DNA from: Schizochytrium sp. CCTCC M209059
Taxonomy: Eukaryota > Sar > Bigyra > Thraustochytrida > Thraustochytriidae
Length of the DNA stretch: 64,000 nt
Direction of reading: 5' to 3'
Assembly (NCBI GenBank): GCA_000818945.1
Contig: KN805420.1
Location: 169,899 to 233,898, forward strand
Every line of letters starts with the position of its first letter. The stretch's first letter is position 1. Shown here one piece after another: positions 57,166-64,000 of this stretch. The notes beneath the pieces were generated by a model. The model was not told the DNA's origin. It saw only the letters and a program-made list of their open reading frames with translations, and searched no databases. Made by a program: the position numbers and the translations under genes.

Positions 57166-59100
57166 TCACATCGTCACCACGTGGTCAAGGCGAAGGTTGA
57201 ATTTCGTCCGGTTTACTTCAGGAATGAGGTCGTCGCGAACAATGACGCCAAGGTAGAAGTGACCATTATTATTGGATAGCCCATTCGGCCACTCATTCAT
57301 CACCGTGACGCACTTTTCGCCGAATCCCTTTCCAGCAAAGAATTTGGACTTGTCAAGCTTGTGCTCGCCGTCGAGCTCGAAATCAACCCAATCTTTGTAT
57401 TGCTCAAGAAAGTCTATACCCGACTTCTTTCCACAGCAAAAGCAGACGGAAATGACACCCATCGACATTTTGGGAAGCCGAAACGCGAGGGTCCCGCTGT
57501 CCCAACTTCCCTGGAAACCGGCGCAGTGGTCAGGAAAGGTGCACTGGAGAGATGGGTCTCTCTTCATGTACTTGATGTCAGACTTGCTGACCATGTAGTT
57601 GGGCCCGCGATCGTTGCGAAATGTGGCCCAATTCTGCTTCGCTTTGGCATAGAGGTTGAGATCGTCACTAGCAGACGCGGGACTCGCTCCGTGGAACCCG
57701 AACGTGGGCTCCTCGAGGTTCAAACATTCCGAAGGCTCATCCATGGGACAGAACTTTTCGATGCAATTCTGGGGCTTAGGAAGGTCGCTTGCCGTGTAAA
57801 TAGGACGTGCAAATGTTTCGACTGGATCGCTGTTGCTTTCGAGCGCTTCCTCGACCATGTCGAGCGCGTCAAGAGTGGCTTCCGCGTAACGGTAAACGAA
57901 AGCATCCGAAATGTATTGAAAACCGAGCGGGCCCGGATGCCAATTCCTAAAAACGACACCGAGGGAGTTACGCCTTTCTTCGTCATCGAGCTTTTCGCCA
58001 TAGCGCGTTGTGTTATGGTAGCCATCTCCGACAACGCCCCACTTCTTGCCGGGATAAATGCCGCCTGACTTGAGTCCCTTTTCGAGGCAAAGGTAGGTAA
58101 GGCCGAACTTGGCATACGCTTTAGGAAGAGGAGAGTCACCGTAACAGGAGCCAGGACCTGTGTTCCAAATTTGCGGCACGGGGTGCTTGGGAAGCAATAG
58201 AGCGTTCCGTGCAAAGACTTCGTGGTACGGATAGCGGTCTCTACTTTCAAAGTACGTCCACGTGTAATGAGCCACGTCAATGTCTTGACCAGCAGTTTGT
58301 TTGAGGCACCATATTTGGTTCTTGTAAGTGTCACCACATCCACCACCCTGACCTGCGTTTCGGACTTCGAGTTTCATGCCAGCGGCTTCCCACACGGACG
58401 ACCATGTGCGCTCCATTTGCTTTTCATAGCAGTCGAAAAAACAGTTGTCATGACCAGCTGCGACGGAGCTGCCAATCACGCCAATCACGAAGCTCTTTTG
58501 GGTAGGGTCCACCAGGGCTTCTGCAATCTTTCTCGCCATTGCTGCCGAGGATTCTTGCGCCAGTTTCCGCATCTTGGCGTCGGAGGACTGCTTGCTTGCC
58601 ATGTATCCATCGTATAGCATCGATTGATGCTTTCCGTAATATTCCTCGAGCATATCCATCAGGTCCTCTGTGGCTTTACGCATTGCTGCAAGTTGACTCT
58701 TTGACACTTTCAAGCCAGCGGGTGGTGCTGGTGTAGACGTAGCCTTGGGAGTCGGCGGCGGCGGCGGCGGCGACGACGGTGTCGGTGAGGATCTAGAAGA
58801 CGATGCCGGCTTTGGAGTCGACAAAGAAGGCGGAGCAGTCGTCGCGGCACTTTCAGAGCCTTGCTCCTCTTTAGGCTGAGGGATGATGCTGGCTGCGTTC
58901 TCGCCAACGAGCGCGCCAAGCAAGAAAATGACCACGAGAAGTAGCGAGCAAAGACAGATCGATTTGCATGTCCATCCACCACTTTTGATGCTATGATCCG
59001 CCTCTTCTGCACCGACGTATAGATTGGACCGTCGAGGGTTGCTCCTGGCGTCCTCGTCGTTGTCTGCGAGCGGCCGCAGTTCGTCGTTGGGAGCCGACAT
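57166..59100 (-). CDS. Type II membrane SGNH-like protein
   Basis: 644 residues from the ATG at 59100. A cytosolic tail (1-45) precedes one membrane helix (about 46-68, SICLCSLLLVVIFLLGALVG). A Pro/Ser/Thr stalk (about 75-125) and a helical neck (to about 195) lead to an SGNH-type core. Block I is FVIGVIGSSVAAGHDNCFF; a Gly block reads RNAGQGGGCGDTYKN; the C-terminal His block is RNWHPGPLGFQ. The Asp usually three residues before that His is Arg here, so the enzyme may work as a Ser-His dyad or be inactive. The C-terminal part (about 430-644) is Cys-bearing and beta-rich. The layout parallels the SGNH protein at 40.9 kb, but they share little sequence. A Golgi or surface esterase acting on glycans is a guess. 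Confidence 0.65.
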   Translation of the reverse strand: MSAPNDELRPLADNDEDARSNPRRSNLYVGAEEADHSIKSGGWTCKSICLCSLLLVVIFLLGALVGENAASIIPQPKEEQGSESAATTAPPSLSTPKPASSSRSSPTPSSPPPPPPTPKATSTPAPPAGLKVSKSQLAAMRKATEDLMDMLEEYYGKHQSMLYDGYMASKQSSDAKMRKLAQESSAAMARKIAEALVDPTQKSFVIGVIGSSVAAGHDNCFFDCYEKQMERTWSSVWEAAGMKLEVRNAGQGGGCGDTYKNQIWCLKQTAGQDIDVAHYTWTYFESRDRYPYHEVFARNALLLPKHPVPQIWNTGPGSCYGDSPLPKAYAKFGLTYLCLEKGLKSGGIYPGKKWGVVGDGYHNTTRYGEKLDDEERRNSLGVVFRNWHPGPLGFQYISDAFVYRYAEATLDALDMVEEALESNSDPVETFARPIYTASDLPKPQNCIEKFCPMDEPSECLNLEEPTFGFHGASPASASDDLNLYAKAKQNWATFRNDRGPNYMVSKSDIKYMKRDPSLQCTFPDHCAGFQGSWDSGTLAFRLPKMSMGVISVCFCCGKKSGIDFLEQYKDWVDFELDGEHKLDKSKFFAGKGFGEKCVTVMNEWPNGLSNNNGHFYLGVIVRDDLIPEVNRTKFNLRLDHVVTM

Positions 59101-59756
59101 TGCGGCGGACCTTTAAAGTGTATGTCCTTTCTCTCCCCTTGCGCTGGTTGCAGGCGCGTAGCCAGCCGCTGGCTCGCGGTTAGCACCGAGCAACCTTGCC
59201 GGTTGTCCACCCACGCCCGAACCCTGCGCCCGCCTTTGATGCGTCTGCACGCCGTAATTGAGATCTTGGTTTGTTCACCTCCCCCCCTCGACCACCGCGA
59301 AAAAGCAACGGGATTTTTTTCGCTTTTTTTTTAATTGTTGTGACGGTTTTGGTTTTGGTTTTGGTTTTGCAGTGGTTTTCATAAACACTCTGCGCACTGC
59401 AGTAAGCACAGTCCGGGCCAGACTCTTCTGAAAGCATTAACCGTAAGAGCCGCTTGATCATCAGTAGGTCTAGCGAAGACTGGCATCCAGATGATATGAT
59501 AAAATAGAATAAAAATAAAAATAACTAAAATGTGGCTTGGGCCTACACCTACCTCGCACAAGGACTCGGACAGAGAAGGCATAACGGGTCGGTCTATACT
59601 AAAAAGAGGAGTCGGGATGCTCTCTCATCAGGCTTTCCCATAGAAAGTCTCTCTTGCGCGCAAACAAAGTCAATAGGCTGAGAGGTCGACAAAGGAAGCT
59701 CTTATCGAATGCGGCACGCACTTTATCAGAAAATGCGCTGTCGCAACCTTTCGTTT
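59101..59756. other. Intergenic region between SGNH and SDR genes
   Basis: Promoter of the SGNH gene and 3' flank of the SDR gene. Holds a ttttgg hexamer run (59345-59368) and T-rich bases before it. No gene seen. Confidence 0.6.
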
Positions 59757-60833
59757 TCACGACTGTGGCATGCCGCCATTCGACGCGCCACTAGGACGCA
59801 AATGCTTAGCCGATGCAAGCTTGGCGAAAATGGGCCGCGAGTCCAAGTTGCGGTTGAGCATTTCGCTCAGCCACTTCACACGTGGAATGGCACGCTGAAG
59901 ATGCTGCTCAGAGGTCTCGAAGAAAGCGACAGCATCACAAAACAAATCGTGCAGTGGATGACCGCAGGTTTCGCGAAGCGGAGGATTATGGCCAATGCGA
60001 CAAAGGACGCCTTCCGCAAACGCGTCAGGAGAGAGAAGAAGAGGGCGGAGCAAAGGACTTGCCCGTTCGACCGGCAGGACGGCCGACGTTACAGTCACAG
60101 GATGCACGCAGATCACATCAACATGATCGACAAACTCCTGCGAAATGGCTCTTGAAAATGCGCGTACGAAACTCTTGTTTCCGCTGGAAACTGCGAAACC
60201 GGGCGTGCCTCCCAGCCTGCCAGTAATAGCCCCGCACGTGATGAAAGCGGATCGACATGGTCGTCCAACGAAGCGCGGCAGGAAGGCATGGGCCAGACCA
60301 AGCGTGCCGAGCACATTGAGATTTGCACGCTTGCGATTCTGAGCCAACGTCACGTCGGAAAAATGCATGGCTAGATCGTCTCCGCCGCCAGCCGCAACAA
60401 GGACACCAATATCGCCACCTCCAGTAGCCTGGCTAATAACACGAAGCAGCCGCTTCGCCACCTCGTCGGACTGGCCAATTTGCGCCACATCGCAAGCGAT
60501 GAAGGCGGATTCGACGCCGTACTGGGTCCGCAGGTCTTGCGCCAGCACGCTTCCGCGAACCTCGTCGCTCGCAAGGATGAGCACGTGGAAGCCACGTTTC
60601 GCAAGGCCTCGGCAAAGAGCGGCTGCCACGCCTCTCTCTCCGGTGACCACGGCCCAGCAAGGGTTGAGGCCTGCGTAGCGTTGCAGCAGGTCCACGGGTT
60701 CACGTGCTGCCAGCTCTCTGCGGGCCCAGCGAAGCGCCGCCAAGGTCCACGCCGCCACGCGCCAAGTCCCCACGGCCAGCAACAGCCGGCCGACCCACGG
60801 CGGCAGCCCTCGTCGGCGCCCGCTCTGCGCCAT
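59757..60833 (-). CDS. Short-chain dehydrogenase-like protein, altered active site
   Basis: 358 residues from the ATG at 60833; two codons further upstream the frame opens with GTG. A hydrophobic N-terminal segment (about 14-35) precedes NPCWAVVTGERGVAAALCRGLAKRGFHVLILASD, which aligns with the cofactor-binding start of membrane SDRs such as HSD17B12/3-ketoacyl-CoA reductases (WAVVTGATDGIGKAYA). The key signatures have changed: TGxxxGIG reads TGERGVA, NNAG reads AAGG, and in the YxxxK catalytic site Lys-220 remains (SSGNK) but the Tyr position (216) is Ser. The SDR fold is therefore likely, while ordinary oxidoreductase activity is doubtful. It may be a non-catalytic relative or use another residue. 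Confidence 0.7.
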   Translation of the reverse strand: MAQSGRRRGLPPWVGRLLLAVGTWRVAAWTLAALRWARRELAAREPVDLLQRYAGLNPCWAVVTGERGVAAALCRGLAKRGFHVLILASDEVRGSVLAQDLRTQYGVESAFIACDVAQIGQSDEVAKRLLRVISQATGGGDIGVLVAAGGGDDLAMHFSDVTLAQNRKRANLNVLGTLGLAHAFLPRFVGRPCRSAFITCGAITGRLGGTPGFAVSSGNKSFVRAFSRAISQEFVDHVDVICVHPVTVTSAVLPVERASPLLRPLLLSPDAFAEGVLCRIGHNPPLRETCGHPLHDLFCDAVAFFETSEQHLQRAIPRVKWLSEMLNRNLDSRPIFAKLASAKHLRPSGASNGGMPQS

Positions 60834-61502
60834 GCTCACCGCAAGTGGTGGCCGTGGCCGTCGCGGTCACGAACTACCTCAGGTACGAGCTCTCGCGATG
60901 AGCCCGAGCTACCTTGTTCGGACTCCCAGCTGCTCGCGAGCGCAGCTTGGTTCGCGGGCCCCACCTTTTTCGAGTTGTGCTTGCCCTTGTGCTTGCTTGC
61001 CTTGGTGCAGATCGATCGTCTTCCCCTACGCCTTCCAAAGGCGATTTCAAGTCGTGATTGAAAGGGAGGGGTTGTGAGGGTGGGAGAGACCCAGCCAGGC
61101 TCGAGTCTGCAAGCCACGCCTCCACCGGCAAGCATGTGTCTAGGTCCCTGCCGACGGTGACGGAATCAGCGATGCGCGAAGGGGATAATCAGGTCCAGCA
61201 GCGAAGACATTCTCGCCCTTGAGACTCTCTGTCAGTACTGTCAGTTGCATTTAAGAGACCGTTGGATTTAGCCAGCCTAGCTGACAGTGAGCTGGTTGCG
61301 TGCCAACAATGCCCTAAAAAAGAAAAAAGGCAGCAGCATTCTCTTCACCGGCGAGACGAGCAGCTTGGCCGAGAAACCTTGGCAAAGGACAGAAAGACAG
61401 TCACCAGCATCTTCGACAAGCGGACCAGCGAGGAAAAGGAGCTACTTGCCTCGGACAAAGCCAAGACCGTGTGGCCACCATTTCCAAGGGTTGAAGGGTG
61501 GC
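60834..61502. other. Divergent promoter region, SDR and sulfatase genes
   Basis: Some open frames pass through but none has a protein-like pattern; the sulfatase frame is open back to a GTG at 61287 with basic low-complexity residues. No separate gene called. Confidence 0.5.
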
Positions 61503-63418
61503 ATGATCCGGTGCGAGATAGAAGGGGGAAAGCGTGCACGCCGCGGCGCCATCTTCTGGTCAAGGTTCTCTCTTTCGTTCCGCTCGACTCGCTGGCTACT
61601 CTACCTGGTGGTGATCGCGGCCATTTTCACATTGGATGTTTCCGCTGCATCGATCAAGGGGTTCTCATGCTCAAACTGGTCAACGCGAAAAGAGTGCAAT
61701 CGACATAAACCCAATTGCAAATGGCGACGCCCAATATCTGGTGGCTCTCGGGAATGCCTCGCTCAGCCTGAGCCCATTTGCACGTCCCTAAGGAGACGGA
61801 AACAATGCGCAAAGTGCCGCACTGCAGCTGGTCTTCATCTGGATCCAAGAGCACCTGCGTGGCAGTGTCTTCTTCAACAAATGAGACTTCCTCGTCTGGC
61901 GTCCTGACCCGCAGTCTTGAGACGCCAAATATTCTGTTGATTCTGGTTGACGATTGGCGAGACGTTCGCGCTTCAGGATTGACTCCCAATATTGATCAGT
62001 TGCGCGAGTCTGGAACGAGCTTCTCGAATGCCTTTGCGCAATTTCCGCAATGCGGACCAAGTCGAACTTCGCTTCTCACAGGACAGTACCCTTTCACCAG
62101 TGGAAACTTTGGCGCTGATCTGTTCAACCCCAGCTTTCAAAATGAGACTCATTTGCATCAGTTTTTACGCGACAAAGGCTACTTGACGGCGGTGGCAGGA
62201 AAAGTCTTTCATGCCCGGTCTTCATTCTACCCAAGCTCGTGGTTTGACCGAACGGATGCCGACGACAATCCAAAGCTCGACACGCAGTGGCCTTTCAATG
62301 TCTGCAAGAACAAAGTCAAGACGTGCTCTTGTGTAGAGAGCGACAATTTTACGGAGTCCTCATGTCGCGACTTCCTCACAGCACAGGCTGCGACACGGTG
62401 GATGATGGAATGGAAAACGGAGAGTCGGCCTTGGTTCATATCCGTGGGCCTGATACGGCCACATGCGGACTATCAAGTACCTGACCGTATCGATGAAAAG
62501 ATCAAGTTAGATTGGACCCGCCAAGTCAAGACGGGTATGCCACCGATTGCGCAGACCTCGTGGGGTGACACCCCTTTTATGAAATCTGCGTGGCACACGC
62601 GAAAAGCAATCAACTCGTACGTTGCCGCTGTGCACTACGCAGACGACCTCATAGGTACCATGCTCTCGACGCTTGAGGGCTCTGGGCAACTCGAGGATAC
62701 GGCAATTATCCTTACATCGGATCACGGGATGCACCTTTCCGACGACTTTGACCATTTCGGGAAATGGACGTTGCAGGATACCAGTCTTCGGGTTCCTTTT
62801 ATATTCAAGCCACCCCGCGAACTCAATAGAGAGGCAGGCGTGGAGCGCGACGACCTCATCGAGCTCGTTGACATTTTTCCTACCATTGCCGACCTCGCTG
62901 GTTTTTCCGTGAGCAACGTTCGACTTGATGGCACCTCGGTCCTTGCCCGGATGCAAGGCGCCACAGACGATTCAGTGGACCATTTCGCGGTGAGCGTTCT
63001 GACAATTTGCGACGGAGGCAGAAGCGCCGCAAGACACCTTCCTTGTACAACCAAAGTACGAGGGGGAACCGATGTGGACGCCGTTGCGTACTCTATTCGC
63101 ACCAAGCGTGAGCGCCGAACAGAGTATCGGAAGTTGGTCATTTCGAGCGAGAATTGTAATCAGAGAAAGACGATCGAAGCTTGTACTTTAACTCCGGGCT
63201 GCATGTGGTCGTGGTGGTACATTTACAAGGACGCAGCCCAGAATCACGATTACTTTTGTATTGCAAATCCGGGTCTGTCCTCAAACATCGACTGGTCAGC
63301 AGAGGGCTTATTGGGTGTTGAGCTCTACGATGTTCTGTATGATCCAATGCTCAATCTTGCGAACGAGTCCTTCTCCGAAAATCACTTTCGATCGCTTTTG
63401 GAGTCTCTTGGCATTTGA
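61503..63418 (+). CDS. Membrane sulfatase with Cys-rich modules (apparent frameshift)
   Basis: The 61503 ATG frame encodes a basic tail, a signal anchor (STRWLLYLVVIAAIFTLDV) and a Cys-rich module; it then loses frame near 61812, and the 61778-63418 frame carries the sulfatase. A -1 shift at AAA/GTG (61811-61816) would join them smoothly (KQCAK to VPHCSW). The domain is of the iduronate-2-sulfatase type: metal-site ILLILVDDWRDV, the formylglycine motif CGPSRTSLLTGQYP (Cys codon at 62051), AGKVFH, and SDHGMHLSDDFDHFGKW with metal and substrate residues. A further Cys-rich stretch (EACTLTPGCMWSWWY) lies near the C-terminus. The likely role is removal of sulfate esters from glycans in the secretory path or outside the cell. 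The frame break may be an assembly or base error, real frameshifting, or gene decay. Confidence 0.75.
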
Positions 63419-63720
63419 TGGAAGAAACCATTTTTGTTTTGTATGTTTTTCAGTATCCCTCTTACTTTTCCCCTTTCCACGCCAGGCCTTGTTCTCGAAA
63501 ATAAGAAAGAAGCAAAACTTTCAAATGCAATTGTACCCGGAGATGCAAACACAAACGTAAGCGCAAAACAACCGATAGCTTCGGCCCACACTTGAGGCTA
63601 CGTATAAGGCGCGGCTCTTGGTAAGGCAACGATTTTCGAGCAAGTTTGAAATCGTGTCCTAAGTAGGTATATCATTTGCATGTTTGACTCTTTGTTTGTT
63701 TGTTTTTCTAAGACCACATT
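63419..63720. other. Convergent intergenic region
   Basis: 3' flank of the sulfatase gene, T-rich. No gene seen. Confidence 0.5.
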
Positions 63721-64000
63721 TCAAAGTGGCCAGACTTCGCCAAACCTTGAGACCAAAGGAACTGGCATTTCATAAAGCCCAATGGGGCACTTGGGACTCG
63801 ACTGCGCTCTCGTGGCGTGCTCGTCCATATATCGCTTGTCTAACTCTCGAAAGGAGGAAGGGATGAGCGCCTCGTCCGACATTTTCACGTTTTTCAGATG
63901 GTACATGTCAATCACACGCACGGCGAAATTCCATTTTAAAAAAGTTGCACGGCGGTGAAGGTCATGCTCATCGCGCTCAAGGAAAAAGTTTATTTCATCG
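63721..64000 (-). CDS. 3' end of a gene running off the right edge
   Basis: The minus strand is open from the right edge to a TGA at 63721, giving about 92 residues with good coding character: NFFLERDEHDLHRRATFLKWN, then a Met/Asp-rich middle and the ending RFGEVWPL. It starts without an ATG at the edge, so the N-terminus lies outside. I do not recognise the family. Confidence 0.55.
   Translation of the reverse strand, partial: DEINFFLERDEHDLHRRATFLKWNFAVRVIDMYHLKNVKMSDEALIPSSFRELDKRYMDEHATRAQSSPKCPIGLYEMPVPLVSRFGEVWPL

Overview
The window looks like nuclear DNA of a flagellate-forming stramenopile-like protist, most probably a labyrinthulomycete (thraustochytrid). This is an inference from gene content and style: long mostly intronless genes with ATG starts, short intergenic spaces, simple-sequence runs around genes, a fibro-slime/lectin surface protein, type II membrane SGNH and sulfatase enzymes, a plant-type nucleotide-sugar transporter, an AP2 domain on a chromatin protein, and two dynein subunits. 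No bacterial signals (Shine-Dalgarno operons, CRISPR, tRNA clusters) were seen. Many open frames begin with GTG or TTG; I moved those starts to the first sensible ATG.

Region 1 (0-22 kb) is gene-dense. A single 13 kb open frame encodes a chromatin protein of about 4,350 residues with six bromodomain-like modules, ARID, three HMG boxes, DDT/WHIM-like regions, AT-hooks, a PDZ-like stretch and a C-terminal AP2 domain. It converges on a roadblock dynein light chain whose start codon appears to be split off by an intron. A coiled-coil gene, a TPR gene and the dynein-2 intermediate chain (WDR60/DYNC2I1 type) follow, then a small spliced unknown gene.

Region 2 (22-46 kb) is an accessory block. A glycosyltransferase-like gene plus a Cys-rich Helitron-like fragment occurs twice in opposite orientation (24.1-25.8 kb minus, 38.6-40.8 kb plus). 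A third, decayed copy of the fragment at 23.4-24.1 kb lies tail-to-tail with the first. The block also holds a broken unknown gene (29.2-30.8 kb), an SGNH hydrolase with a truncated pseudogene copy, and minisatellites. Between these sit intact genes for a UDP-sugar transporter, a fibro-slime/L-type lectin membrane protein and a membrane-anchored GH3 glycosidase.

Region 3 (46-64 kb) is again ordinary: a HAD-type protein, a ZIP9 zinc transporter, a nucleolin-like RNA-binding protein, a class I methyltransferase, cathepsin C, a second SGNH protein, a short-chain dehydrogenase with a lost catalytic Tyr, a Cys-rich sulfatase with an apparent frameshift, and the 3' end of a gene running off the right edge. 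Together the glycosyltransferase pair, sugar transporter, GH3, SGNH proteins, sulfatase and lectin suggest secretory-pathway work on extracellular sulfated polysaccharide. That link is inference from content only.
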